Assembly (NCBI GenBank): GCA_004794655.1
Contig: SMMW01000622.1
Coordinates: 992,001 to 1,056,000, forward strand
Direction of reading: 5' to 3'
Origin: Marisa cornuarietis
Taxonomy: Eukaryota; Mollusca; Gastropoda; Architaenioglossa; Ampullariidae
Length of the DNA stretch: 64,000 nt
A model generated the notes under the pieces. It ran no database searches and was not told the DNA's origin. It saw only the letters and a list, made by a program, of their open reading frames with translations. Numbering within the stretch: position 1 is the stretch's first letter; each line of letters starts with the position of its first letter. Both the position numbers and the translations under genes were made by a program. This document shows positions 1 to 20,885 of the stretch, piece after piece.

Positions 1-211
1 GGTTGGATTACCAGCTGTTTCGTATTTAGTACCCTTCCTCTACTTCTTCTCTCTATTGCCTTAGTATTCTGACTTTCTTGATCATTGAGCTTGAAAGGCT
101 TGTGTGAATTTGGTCCCAGCAAACAAACGTCCAACGTCCATGGTCTGGCCACTTTTTAAATTCTCCTTGAATCTAGAAGCGGCGGATGACACAGTCTGAT
201 ATAATTTGCAG

Positions 212-3200
212 CAAACAGTGCTTGCCGTGCTGGACTGTATGGTGGACGCCATTGGTCAGAGTGGTCACGTGAGAGTTCATTACCATGTGTTGGAAGCAGA
301 TGAAATGGGTAGACCACCCAACCACCCGGACTTCAACCCAACGTCTAAATCGTGCCTCCACCTCATATCAAAGGAAGGGTATAAGGTTAGAAAGGTCTCA
401 TGCACTCGTTTAAAAATGTTTTAATAACAATTATTGACATTGAAACTTTGTAATAAGATTGTCACTTTGAAAAGGGCGTATGTGTGAAAGAAAAAGGGAG
501 CTGCGCACCCCATGTTGGTGTAAAAAGATGCTTGTAGTGAATGCATCTCGCAGTGAAGGTTCACCAAAACGCTACTCAATAGTGTGAACGTTCATACATT
601 CACATGTCAACGCTGTGAATGTTCATAAAGGGGCCAGTAAAAGTTGTGAATGTTCATAAAGGCATCAGTATCGCTCTGTTTCAGAACATTGTGTACCATG
701 ACGTTGTCAGACTGTTGATACGAAGAAAGTGGAAGGAGTTTGCACGCTTCAGGTTTCAGTAAGTTCCTTCTTCACGTCACTTCCACGCCTCTCTTAGTGA
801 AACTTTCGTCTTTTTGTTACCCTTAACCATGCCACTAAGAACTACTCAGTGGTGAAAATGGCCTGCCTATTGAGGTTTTGTAGAAATCAACATAGTCCAG
901 CAAGCCTCCGAGGCCGAGAAATCGTCTTATCTGGAAAACTTCATAGCCAATCTCATGGTCCCTTAATTTTTTGACTTGTCAATTTGCTGGCCTTAACAGC
1001 CAGTGTCCGGTCGTCATCCCTGTGAGTAGATTCACCGTGACACCTTGCCTTTACAGTCTCAGATAAACTGTAACAAATACTATAAAGTACAGCTGTAGAT
1101 TATTTGAACAATCCTTACACTGTCGTCTGCAAACTTCGCTAGCGCACTGATTAAATATTGCCTAACCTCTATTGGCATCACCAAGCACTGAAACAGTCTG
1201 TGTCTACCTGTATTGGTGCCTGCTGCCATTAACAGCGCAGTGACGAGGACACGCGCTCCTTCAGATGAAAAGGAAACATGTTGGCGTGAAAATGTAACAG
1301 AACATGTTTAGGAAGGAAGTACATTGCGCAACATCAGCCAACACAGTTTGCAAGACAATGTTTGCAGAGATTTCAGTCAACGGGTTTGCGCCATTTTTCG
1401 ATGTGATCATTGCATAAGGGGGAGGGGAGACATCGTGACCACCCGCCACCGCCACTCCCCCCAAAAAAATTGCTCAACAAGCGCTCTGTGCTGAACAGTG
1501 AATTTATGAAGGTGGTGACGTGGAGCTTTCGAGTCCAGATGTCCTCTTGTACTAGACAGTACACATGGGCGCGGGGTACCGTTGACCTTTGTCATGGGTT
1601 GAAGGCTATACACGTTTGCCAATGTTTCAGAATGATTCGGCATCGTGCTCGAAACTTTTAATGCGTGTTATACATTATCCACATTCGACAGTATCCTAAT
1701 TGGTTTTCTCTGTTTTTCCTGGCATTATGGAACACGCATTTGGCCATGGGCGTCTTATTTTTCAGACTGAACTCCTTCCTGTTTCTGCTCACGCAGCTGT
1801 CCCTGTGCTTCTGTGCTGTGGTGGCCACCATGACTTCCGACCCTACCGTATACAACAGTCCGCTACACACTGCACGTGCAGTCATGGAAGTGTGGTCTGT
1901 TGTTGCTATCTTCCTGACCTTTCTTCTTGAACTCAACCAGATGAGAAAGTGAGTACAGACTAAACACACACTTAGTCGTGCGATTAACCATCTACCAGAG
2001 TACATCTATCAATATATCTAGGCTCTCTACCGTTTACCTCAGAGTCTGCATGAATAGACCCATTCTTCTTATAGTCCAGCATGGATACATTAAAGACCAA
2101 CCTGAATGGGTTTAGAAGTTTTCACATATCGGTAGATCCAGGCGATATAAACCTAACCTGTAAATTTTAGCCACCAAAACCCATCCGTTAATTAATTATC
2201 CGCTACGATTCGCGCCTACGATCAACAAGTGCCGTTAACAGTGTAGACGTCACACTAGTGCACCATTCACAACATTGGCAGCAGTCAACACCAAACAGAG
2301 AGAGAGAGAGAGAGAGAATGAGCGACAGCTCGTGTTATTGGGAGGCTGAAAGTCTGCATTTTTCGTGATTCTGAAACTGCTACTTTAGCACGAGAAATGC
2401 AGACTAAAACGTCATAATAATCCGAACTGTCGCTCATTCTCTCTCTCTGTTTGGTGTTGACGGCTGCCAATGCTGTGAATGGTGCACTAGTGTGACGTAG
2501 TACACTGTTAACGGCGCTCGTTGATCGCAGGTGCGAATCGCGTACTTTGCTAGCGGATAATTAATTAACGGATGGGTTTTGGAGATTGCAATTTACAGGT
2601 TATGTTTATATCGCCTATAGCTACCGACGTTTGCAAAAAATGCAAACCATTCAGGTTGGTCTTTAAGGTTTTCGGTTGTCTAGCTTTGCGCAGACTTAGT
2701 CCAGCAAATACTCCGATTTTTGTCCTCTAGTCAGCGCAAGACTATGGACCTTTTCGTAATTATGTGTGCGAAAGATACGCGCAGAAAATTAGTGTGTAAG
2801 GTACTTCCAGTGTCAGCAAGGCTGAATCAGGAAGAGGACACACTTCATCTCCTCTGTAGATTGTTGAAGTTTACAGTCTGTCCTACATATTTCGGTCAGA
2901 GAGAAAAAGCAAATCTGTCCTGAATATTTCATTCAGAGCGTGTAAGTAATGTGTTTCCAAAATGTGAAAAATTTAGCCAAACGCGAACGTGAGCCCAAGT
3001 ACAAGTATTTAATAATATTATTTAGCCTCTTCTGCTACTGTTGTTACCTTGTTGATATTGTGTTCGTATATTGATATTGTATATATATATATATATATAA
3101 TGTACTGGCATGATACTTTGCCTGCTGGTTTTGAGTAAATCTACCGCACATAATTGGTTACTTCTGTAACCCGATTAAATTTACATTTACTTGGTTTAAA

Positions 3201-6200
3201 TTTGGTCAAACGGTTAAAAATTGGGCGAGTGGATCATGGGATGGAGAAGCTGACTCAGACATTTCTTCTTCACCTGAGAAAGTCATCTTTGATTTTCTTT
3301 CTTAATCTTTTTACATAGTGGTGGATAAAACCATTTTATTTCAATGTTCGGCAGTTGATAAATATGTCAGCTGATAAAAAGGATGTCTTCATATATCTGT
3401 AATGGTATCCCACCGACGAAATATTTTGAGTTGATGTGGAACATGTTTTACCTTTCTTCTTGAAGATATCTTACTCATGGTTTTAATTAATAAACCATTG
3501 CTATATCTTGTTTTAGAACAGGGCGGTGAATTTTAATTTTATGTCAAGTTCTGTTGATTTCTTGGCAACTCTGGGGGCGAAAAGGGCATTTTCAAAATGA
3601 TTCAAAATTTTAAAATTCATAATTAATTCATAATGTGATCATATGTTCAACAATAAAGATAATTGTGACATCAGTTGTGAAAATGAGAGAAAAAATTTCC
3701 ACTGCTTTAAAAAAAAGAACTGCTACCTTGATTGATAGCAACATTTGAAATGCTTGGTAAATATCTTTCTACGAAACAGTTATTTATTTAATATTCAACT
3801 TAATTATACTAAAGTCGCGCACTGCTCATTTGCTTCAAGACTTTGAAGGTTCCCTCGCGCTGAACTGTAAGAATATTACTCATCTGAATATTTAATAGCA
3901 AATGGTCAAGTGCCAGCACACTGAAATTTTGTAGAAAAAAGATTTCTGAAAATGAGGTGAAATGTTACTGCCAGAGGAGCATCATGTTTCTCTGAAATTC
4001 GAGGCGCCTATCGTGTGCTGCGAAATTTCACGTCCACGTCAGTCACAGCATATTCACCAGAAACAAGGCTGGGCATTAGAAACTAACTGAGACTGCATGT
4101 AGTTTGCGAACAATGTTTTGACGACATTTATTTCTGAGCAAGCACAGACGTTGTTCACATGCTGCACACGTAGCTATGAGCCCACAGCCTCATTATTCCC
4201 AATATTATAGTCACTGAGATCATGCTTCTCTACTACAATCTCATTGCCGACAGTAACATAATTAACATTCTCGTTTGCAATTTTTGAGTTCATAGACAGT
4301 GAATTATTCATACAGTCCTCATATCACTTGAGGGACACAGAGCGGTGTTCAATTCGTGGTTGGTCACGCACGTGTACCTCGACGAAGTGGCATTAAGTGC
4401 TGAAAAACCATGATCTGCATCTGCTGGTCGCAAATAATCAGTACATATATGGCCGACTAGTCTGGGAAACACAGAATTAGCCCCCCCCCTCCCTGGGCAG
4501 ACCTAGGCCTGTTGACCAATCACAAGAGTTCCATCTTCAAGTTCGAAGGAAACGCCTGCTACAGGAGTTTCAAACAAGTACTCTAGACCAAGACATTGTC
4601 AGTAACTTTCACCCCCAGCTTGAGGCGGTCGTCTGAAGTCTCAATGACTATGGGTTTCGGGTAACCTGCGAGAGACAATCCTGGAGGAGATTTCTTGGTA
4701 CACATGACTTTGCCGTCTACAGTCCACCCCTTAAAACCCAATCGTTTGACTAGACCGAGCAACTTGGCGCGAAGGGGAGTGATATCATCCTTGATGAAGA
4801 TGTGCTCACAACCGGGTTTACCTCTAATGTTTCTTTTTTCACCATCACTTCGTTGCGATTGCGCCTAGAGACAAACTTGAGCAGTACCGGTGGAGTTCCT
4901 CTAACTACCTTTCCTGTGCGGTGAACCATAGCGTTGTCAGTGACAGAGACATCCGCTCTAGCATCACTGAAGACTTGCTTTCCGCTCCACTTGCTCTGCA
5001 GTCTCACCCTCATCTTGCGAAATGCTGAAAACTCTGAACGACTCCTGACGACTGGATTGTTAGAGTCTATCATTCTCGAGCTCAATGCTTGTACAGCAGT
5101 TAGTATTTTTTCTTATACCGGTTGCTGCTGGGCCTGCAAGGAGACAACTCTGCGTAAGCGATTACTCGGCCGACACGTCTTTACCTCTCCCACCACCACT
5201 GACGAGGGCGTTGCAAGGATGGGAATCATCTTTCCAATTGGATCACTCTCATCGCCACTGACGCGTTTAAAAATCGATAATACTTCATTCACCCTTGATA
5301 GAATCGTATCCTGAAATGACGAAGAACCACCACCAAGTTTTTCTGTAACCTTTAACATTGATGCATGGGATGAAGACAGTCTGTCATCATGAACATATGT
5401 TGTATCATATTGTATTGTTTCATGTCGTGTCATATTATCATTTGTCCTCTTCTGCCCTGTAACATATCAGTCATTCGTGTATTGTGGCTACATGTCGATC
5501 ATTTGTAACAGAATTCGTAGAAGAAAACTAGTGGTCATTCATATCTGCACATATTAACTTGTGAATAATGGTACTGGAGTTGCTATGTGCTCACCGGCTC
5601 ACACGCGCACACACACTCAAGTACGTACACAGGCAACTACAGGCGCGGAGCGATCTCTCCTCACAACTAAGGCGAACCTGTAACCGGTTTCCTGTAGGCA
5701 ATCAAACACAAGACCGATAAGGAAGAGGGAAAAATCATAGAGACAAACATGACCACTCCTCCTGGATAAAGGTCAGGGTAAGAAAGATCGAAGACTGTAG
5801 AGAAAAGAACTGTTTGTCTTCATTGACTTGACAGCTCGAAACTCCCTGAGTGCAGCTAGTTTATTCCTCCTTGCACTGAGTTACAGACAGAAAGGAAAGA
5901 TAGAAGGGAGGGGGAAAATGTAAGCGGAGAAATAATTATTGCAAGCCACCTGACCTGACCTAGGTGATATCGTAATTTACAAGTATTGGCCACACAGTTA
6001 AGCGGAGACATTGTAAGAAAACTAACTTGACTATAGTTAATCGAACATAGTCCAGTTTTGGTTAGAAAGAGGCAGAGCACGAGTAACATTTTCTATGTAC
6101 GATTGCAATCCAAGGCTAGAAGTGAATGGCTTTTGTTGAAGTTTGCGCTCTGCAGGCATCGCCTGGACTACTGGACGGACCAGTTCAACTGGATCGACGT

Positions 6201-8940
6201 ATTGTCGTCGGCGCTGCTTCTAACGGTGGTGGTCTTGCGGTGGACTCAGTCGCAGGAGCAGTGGCCGGTGTTCAGCGTGGGCTTTCTGCTGTGGACACTT
6301 CGCGTCTTCAAATACGCCGCTGTCTTCAGGTTTGCGCACGTCACCACCACCACCACCACCACCACCACTACTACTACTACTAGTTGGCTATTGTCTGGAC
6401 GACTTAATGACACTTTGTAAAACTGACATGATAGTTAACTATGTCGAAACTTCTTGGATAAATGTCAGGCTACTTTCAGGGTAATTGCATTTAGTTAATA
6501 CAGATGTATAGATATAAGATCCTCTGAAAGCAAGAGAGCTACTGAATCCAGTAAACATGATTATTTTATATATATATATATATCTTTTTTATTTCTGTCT
6601 TTGTCTCTACAGGCAAACGGGAGCATACTCCCAGATTTTGTGGCGAATTGTTGCCCACGATTTCCCACAGTTTATCGTCGTGTTCTCCGTCATACTAATC
6701 GCCTTCAGCGGCTCCTTTGTCCTCTCTCTACGCGGCGAGGACTCTCTCTCCGTGCATAACGAGACCAGGTGAGTTCATCACTCCCGCGACTGCTATCCTT
6801 TTGCAGTTCCACCTGCGACTTTTCTTGAGCCATGATAAAAGTTAGAATTTCAGTATGAGCGCATTCTGTCACTGTGTTTCTCCATAGCCCCGCGGAACCG
6901 TGGTAACTCTACGAAAGAAAATCGGGAACGAAAAATGGGAAGTACTTGTTAGACAGACAAAACAGCTGGAGCAGATTAATTAGAAAATGACGGTTGCTGA
7001 CCATTATACAAAAATGACATTCCAGTAAACGCTGTGCAGGTAATCTGACGTCAGTCTGTCGACTGCTTCGATACTTTTATTAACTGATACCCGGGCACTA
7101 ATATTAACTAAGGACTAAACTATCCCTATGGCACAATACGTGATGCTTGTTTGTGGCGTAACGCAGGGACAACTGTTGATAGCAGTGTGTCCAGAGCAGA
7201 AGGAGGCTTAAACAGAGACAATTAATGCGGTCCTTGCTTGTGTCCAACAGAAACTTCTGGAATACCCTCTTCACCGGCGTGCGCATTCTGATTGAAGGTA
7301 ACCCTGTGGTGGAGTACACGGGGCCTGACGGCTATCAGTAAGTGGTCTTGTTTCACACGCTTCATCACACACGTCGTCACACGCGTTACTGTGCCATGCT
7401 TGCTATCGCAGAGACAAAACCACAGAGACAACAAGACAATGTGAGATGTATGCATGATGCGTAGGTGCCAGAGACGTGAACAATCGCAATTAAAATATTA
7501 TTTGTAGCAAATGTGAAGAACACGCAAGGTTGTGCATGCATGTGCTTGATTATCGACGAAGAGAGCGATCCAGTGATTTGCTCAATGAGTAGTCCAGTGA
7601 TCACGTACTACTCACAAAAAGTTAAGGGCTGAATAAGAAAAATAACTGACAGAAACCAACTGTGACTGTTCATATGCTAACATACGAGGACGGGGTGAAA
7701 CGTTTTACTTCCCTTGTAATAATATGTTTAGTTACATTTGACATATCTGGATAAAACCGATTCTGTGTAGTCGCATGATATCTTCACCCCTCCAATCATA
7801 CTTGACCTTAAACACACAGATGCTTACAGTTCCCACCCAGTGCACATCGAAATGGAAGAGTTCAGATGTTCGGCTCAAACAGCGTGCTGTCATTGAATTC
7901 TTAACAGCAGAAAAAGTTCCTCCAATTGAAATTCTCAGACAAATGCAAACCTTTTAGGGTTTATAGTGAGTTGACGTGGGCTCAGTAAGATGCTGGGTAA
8001 TTCGGTTGAAAGATGGATAAGTGAGGCAAACAGATTTGAGAGATAAACCACGTGAACAGCTTGTGACTGAAAGTGATCATCTTCATCAATACTACGCTGA
8101 AGAACTAATCTGTGAAGTGTGGCGTGTGTTTACAGGCCGCTGAGCTGCATCCTGATGGTGGTGTTTCTGTTCACGTGCTGCGTGGTGCTACTCAATATCC
8201 TAATTGCTCAGCTCAGCGACACCTACCAGAACGTACAGCGAGACGCTCAGCGGGGCCTGGAGCTCAACAGGGCGTGGATCATCGCCAGAGTCGAGCTCAA
8301 CAGTCTCTTCATTGGCAAGGTGTCATCTTCTCTCAGTGTGGCATGAGTAGTCGGAAACTAGTTGATAATCAGTCTTGTAGCTTTACCTGAAATCGCGCAC
8401 TGGGGCCAGTTGCACAACACATTTCTAATTTTAAAAACTTTTAGGCTTTAACTCTTTTTAGATAATTAGTTTAAAGTGCACCCCACAATTTTAGAATTTT
8501 TAAAACTGAAAATGCTTTAAGTAAGATAAAGTTGTTGAAGTCTGACTTTCCGTCCTGTCAGTACAATTTTTGTATGTTTTTCTGCAATGCATCAAAATGG
8601 CTAAGAAGAGATTTTGCTTCTTTAGAACAGTTTTAAGGTTTAGAAACGTGTTGTGCAACTGGCTCCTGGGCCACAGCGTTAGACAGACTATCTTAAGAGC
8701 ATGAAGAGCGTTGTGAGTGGCGCTGTTTTCTCTGTCACGAATCAAAGTTGGTGTGTCACATGATTGGAAGGTCTGCCCAAACCTGACCTGCCAGTGATAA
8801 CAAATCCCTTTAGGAGAAACTGGAGGATTTGAAACAACTGATTTGTCTCCTTATATTTATCTGCAACCCTGTTTTCTGGCGGCTACTTCTTTGATAGATT
8901 GTTTTAGCTTTAAGTGAAATCCAGTCAGCCTATAGGCTCT

Positions 8941-9009
<69 letters not shown>

Positions 9010-9666
9010 TAATGAAAACCAATTTCTGGACACCAAGGATCAAGAGCGCCATGAGATCAAGACGTGTACATGTGTATTTGGGGGCAACTAGTCGATAAAA
9101 CCCCAAAAGTTTTAAATGGGAGTCCAAAAACCCCTTGTTTTTTGTAAATGAGATAGACTGGTTGTTACGTGTACACAGTCTGGCGCTAGCAGGGGTCAGC
9201 ATGAACTGACAGTCGCCTGGTGTGTGCTGACAGAGCTACCGCCAGTCGCGCTACCGAGAAGTGGAGGAGATGCGAAACCCTCTGGAGGTGCTGGGCAAGT
9301 GGGAAACCCCTCCACTCAATGAGATGAACAAGCACGTGCGTGACATTTGGGATAGCCTCGAGTCGCACAAGTTCCACTTGCTGACCATCAAGAACCGCCT
9401 GTCCCGCCAGGAGTACGCCGTCACCAGAATCCAGTCAGTACTACTTTCTTTGTTGTTTGTACTTCCGTGCATGTTGCCCGTCTTTTTTTTTTTTGGACTC
9501 CTATCTTTTCCTGCTGCCTGCTGCCTGCTGTCTACAATCTACACAGTATGGTCGTTGTATAGACAAGTGGCGTAGTTACGCACCGGTAGAAAAGCGGGAA
9601 GATCGAGGGTATCTGCCACTCATACGTTTAAGCTTCTTCGCCATATCTGTGGACGTGTGTGGGTGG

Positions 9667-9747
<81 letters not shown>

Positions 9748-10858
9748 GGAGGTGAGGGAGTGGGCTGTGGGAAATATCTATTATTGATCAGGTCACGTGT
9801 TTCATGGCTGGAGATTCTACGCGCTAGAGAAAGACGACTTCGTCTATGGCAACAAATCTTCTTTGTCATCCTCACCGGTCTGAGTCCATGCTTTGGATCA
9901 TCATACAGCATTGGCAAAGACTGTGGACTTTTGGTCGAATTCTTCATCCCTCTAAGATTGTAAAGTTATAAAGTCAACATTAGCAAGAGAAGGGAACAGA
10001 TATGTTTTAGCACATAGACACAACTTAGTATTTAGATACGTGTTGGTGTATAGATACATGTTAGTACATAGACGCATAGATATGTTAATACAGAGATAAA
10101 TGTTAGTGTATAGATACACGTTAGTACATAGGCACATAGATATGTGTTAGTACATAGATACGAATTCTCCAAATGAGAGAATGACCCTAGGTGACAGTCT
10201 TTAAGTCATTACCGTTTATTTGCAAGTCACGGCCTCGTGACCATTAGCTCTCAAATATGATCAGCAGTTTACTGTAATAGAAACAAGTAACAACATTCTG
10301 TAACGTAGGCGAATAACAGCATACTTTAATGAAGACAACAGCATACTAATAGAAACAAGTAACAGCAACTGTAACAGAGGCAAAAACAGCATACTGATGG
10401 AAACAAGTAACGGCAACTATTTCACCTTAAATTTTATTGACAGAGCACGATGTAGTCAAATTTCAATGAATTTTATAGTTGACTTTTTACTCCATCCCAA
10501 CAATTTCCTAGTCGTTTACATCTGTACGAGTTGTTTGGGCTGTTCCTGACAGCTGAACGTAAATTGTAGGTGGGTTTTTTCCTACAGTGTCGATTCTCTT
10601 AGCGAAGGCATTTGTGTTTAAAACTACATCTAAAGCGCAGACAGCGTACACAAAATGAACACATTTTTCACAAAAAAATAGTTGAAGTAGAAATTTGTCT
10701 TGGTTTGATACAGAGCACAGCTTGACCGAATTCTGGAACTGATGCAAGAGACACACGAAAAAAGGACGTCCCTTGGGTTCTCTCTACCAGAGCAGCAAGT
10801 AGCAGAAGACAATGCGGAGGACTTTGACGCAGGTGGACGTGGACTGAGTGAAGACTAA
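212..10858 (+). CDS. TRP-superfamily cation channel, C-terminal channel region (5' end outside window)
   Basis: Nine exons: 212-385, 685-758, 1766-1948, 6156-6329, 6613-6768, 7251-7337, 8136-8319, 9234-9433 and 10714-10858 (stop TAA). All junctions are GT-AG and phases agree, giving 459 codons with no stop before the last. Visible residues: pre-S1 block with RRKWKEFARFRF (about 70-82), S1 about 84-105, S2 118-138, S3 155-172 after HRLDYWTDQFNWIDVL, S4 181-202, S5 219-241, pore region 255-283 and S6 284-306 ending LNILIAQLSDTYQ. A TRP-helix-like stretch with NRAWIIARVE follows. Family knowledge: such subunits form tetrameric plasma-membrane cation channels, often sensory. Architecture is nearest to TRPA/TRPV-type channels; which subfamily is not settled, and N-terminal ankyrin repeats would lie left of the window. 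The tail after S6 (about 150 residues) is rich in Glu/Lys and lacks further membrane segments. It converges with the tektin gene. Confidence 0.85.
759..1765 (+). other. channel intron 2, no feature recognised
   Basis: Intron with donor GTAAGT at 759 and acceptor TTTTTCAG at 1758-1765. The open frame running across 1665-1765 is intronic, because joining it to the upstream exon in the required phase gives a stop. Nothing else recognised. Confidence 0.6.
2090..2666. repeat. 577-bp near-perfect palindrome (foldback/MITE-like element)
   Basis: The left end TTAAAGACCAACCTGAATGG (2090-2109) is the exact reverse complement of 2647-2666. Pairing continues inward with few mismatches: CACTAGTGCACCATTCAC, the AATTAATTAACGG block and the ACCAAACAGAGAG block all have partners, down to AGTCTGCATTT (2349 on) against AAATGCAGACT (to 2405). 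Both ends coincide with TTAA, the target duplicated by piggyBac-group elements, but the termini lack the usual CCC start. A (AG)n run lies in each arm and differs in length, so the arms have drifted. There is no coding capacity. It sits in channel intron 3. Confidence 0.85.
4583..5433 (-). pseudogene. retroelement ORF1-like (RNA-binding) protein remnant
   Basis: On the minus strand an open frame from 5433 runs to an in-frame stop near 5111, continues in the same frame through RTGKVVRGTPPVLLKFVSR, then needs one frameshift near 4820. It then reads KPGCEHIFIKDDITPLRAKL and ends VTDNVLV at a stop (4583-4585). The order of a Ser-rich helical N-terminus, an RRM-like segment (PVLLKFVSR ... IFIKDDITP) and a short basic C-terminal part resembles ORF1/gag-like proteins of non-LTR retrotransposons. 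The stop and frameshift make it a dead copy. It lies antisense in channel intron 3 (1949-6155), where nothing else but the palindrome was recognised. Family placement is inferred from motif style. Confidence 0.5.
6341..6382. repeat. (CAC)n(TAC)n microsatellite beside a splice donor
   Basis: About 40 bp of CAC then TAC triplets begin about a dozen bases after the channel exon donor at 6330. Confidence 0.95.
7836..8108 (+). pseudogene. mariner-type transposase N-terminal remnant
   Basis: Conceptual translation gives WKSSDVRLKQRAVIEFLTAE followed by KVPPIEILRQMQ, then stops, then VDVGSVRCWVIRLKDG and a DLRDKPRE...VTESDHLHQ stretch. This matches the paired helix-turn-helix DNA-binding region of mariner-group (IS630/Tc1) transposases. 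Several in-frame stops are present and the DDD/E catalytic domain is missing. The fragment ends about 28 bp before the acceptor of the S6 exon of the channel gene, so it borders functional splice signals. Confidence 0.7.
8403..8666. mobile_element. MITE-like element with about 33-bp terminal inverted repeats
   Basis: The left end GGCCAGTTGCACAACACATT and the reverse complement of the right end (GAGCCAGTTGCACAACACGT) match over roughly 33 bp with scattered differences. The interior is AT-rich and non-coding. Target duplication is unclear (possibly TGG). It sits in the channel intron between 8320 and 9233. Confidence 0.7.
8942..9009. repeat. (TCA)n microsatellite
   Basis: About 22 uninterrupted TCA units in the same channel intron. 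Confidence 0.97.
9669..9744. repeat. (GT)n microsatellite
   Basis: About 38 uninterrupted GT units in the channel intron between 9434 and 10713. Confidence 0.97.
10000..10165. repeat. degenerate tandem repeat, unit about 22 bp
   Basis: Successive imperfect units related to ATAGATACRTGTTAGTAC fill this stretch. A second, looser repeat built on ACAGCATACT...AGAAACAAGTAAC follows at about 10280-10410. Both are in the last channel intron. Confidence 0.7.
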
Positions 10859-10877
10859 CTTTGGTATAAACAGACTA

Positions 10878-10883
10878 AATAAA
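10878..10883 (+). promoter_or_regulatory. poly(A) signal of the channel gene
   Basis: AATAAA lies 20 bases after the channel stop codon. Confidence 0.6.
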
Positions 10884-12075
10884 CGCTATTTTCTTTAATA
10901 CCTGTTACACTTATTTATAGTGCAGTTGGTGCTAGCAATGATAAAAGTTATTTTAGATGCTCTGTTTTTGAGCAATCGCTCTGATCGGAGGTATGTGGGT
11001 GATAAAACCATTTTGTACGACTTTAATCGCATTTTGATGTTCATAGCCCCTGCGGGAAAACCAGTAAAAAAAAGCCTTCAGTCTTAAAGCAATAAATGTA
11101 ATCCATTTATAGTCACTTATTTAAAGAATTATGAATCTTCCCAAATTCCAACTATCACGTAGCCTCACGTAGTTTATTCTTCTGGAATACTGCTGTTAAT
11201 TTGTATCATGATGATGCCATGAACACCTAATGATCAACAATAACATGTCCATATTGACACACTGTCAGAGAAGTATTTATTTCGAGCTTTATTATATTTG
11301 ACCACTGACCAATAAAAGAAATTTCTTTTGTATGTCGCTACAATACAACGCATCACTCAAACACCAGAGGAAAACAATTGAGATAAAGCCTCTAAAAGCG
11401 CCTAGCTGTGAGATCAAGCAACAAAGAAAACTAGTATCACAGATAAAGTATCCACTTACACACTGCTTACTACTGAAATCTGTGATGTAAGAAGAGATAA
11501 ATGTGTGTGTATTTACAGCATATGTGCAAATTGTAACCAGTTCTCTCACACTTCCGGTACAACGTGTGCGTTCCTTAATCAATGATGACAGCGAGCGAAG
11601 AAAAAAATCAGCAAGGCATAAATATGTGGAATAAATACTTCCACGATATCACAACACCCTGTCGGCTGCTACCGATGTCAAATAACTCGCTGCACTATTG
11701 CAAGGTATGACGTCCCAACAGGCTATATAAAACACCATAATACTGATTTTCTTGATACTGATGCACAATAAGGCTGTTCATTCACATAGCTTTGATATTA
11801 GTTAATTATTTCAGCAGTTGACAAGTCCACTAATTGCAGTCAAAATGTACTTCGTTAAGGCTTAAAGTTTTCAATTTTTGGTTCTTAGAGAATAGTGTAT
11901 CAACAAGCACTAACAAGCTTTATACCTTCATCCTCAGATGTGAATTTTTTTAATTCTGTAAAAAAAAAAAAAAAAGAGAGAAACGTTATTTTCACTAGGC
12001 CTCTTAAAGTGAAAAATAATATTTCATGTGAGAACCACCGCGTGGGTAGTTTAACTGGCGGCTTGACTGGGTGGT
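10884..12075. other. convergent intergenic region, channel/tektin
   Basis: AT-rich DNA between two genes that end toward each other. No ORF with coding character was seen. A short A-run (about 11961-11975) is the only simple repeat. Confidence 0.6.
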
Positions 12076-20442
<8,367 letters not shown>

Positions 20443-20693
20443 GGTCGGCTGTGAGGGGTGGGTGGCCACTGTACACCACAAATACATAGCTACTCCTAAA
20501 TGCTGATTCAAATATATTTTAATCTATCTGGTCTATCCTGAATATTAAGGTTCAGAACGACCACCAAATACAAACACACCACAGCGATTAACTCGGACTG
20601 TACTATCAACATCACATTCCAAAAGTGACATCTAAACAATCAATAAATCAACCAATTGAAAAGACAGTAAGTCTATCCATCATTGCCCTCTTC

Positions 20694-20699
<6 letters not shown>

Positions 20700-20752
<53 letters not shown>

Positions 20753-20885
20753 AATAGGGGAAGAGATAGGGAGGGGAGCCGTGCCAGTAACTAAGGCAAA
20801 GCAGCTGACCTGTAAATAGGAACCACATGCAGAAAAAAAAACAACGTGCCCGAGAGGGGATCTGAACCCAGGAGAATAGGAGTTA
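20700..20885 (-). repeat. tRNA-related SINE-like fragment with (GT)n tail
   Basis: On the minus strand CTGGGTTCAGATCCCCTCTC contains GGTTCAGATCC, close to an RNA polymerase III B box. It is followed by a T-run, then CAGGTCAGCTGCTTTGCC, and ends in about 25 GT units (20700-20749). No A box is visible, so it would be 5' truncated. Assignment is tentative. Confidence 0.4.

Noticed and set aside
1665..1765. Open frame extending the S1 exon leftward, hydrophobic
   Set aside because: Joining it to the previous exon in the required phase gives a stop; the acceptor at 1763-1765 fits the phase and the family alignment.
6058..6155. Leftward extension of the S3 exon frame
   Set aside because: The acceptor CTCTGCAG at 6148-6155 fits the phase and the extension does not resemble the family.
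9457..9963. 168-codon frame with a Val-Cys repeat
   Set aside because: It is produced by reading through the GT microsatellite.
20840..20885. tRNA gene
   Set aside because: Only a B-box-like stretch; no A box, acceptor stem or cloverleaf can be formed.
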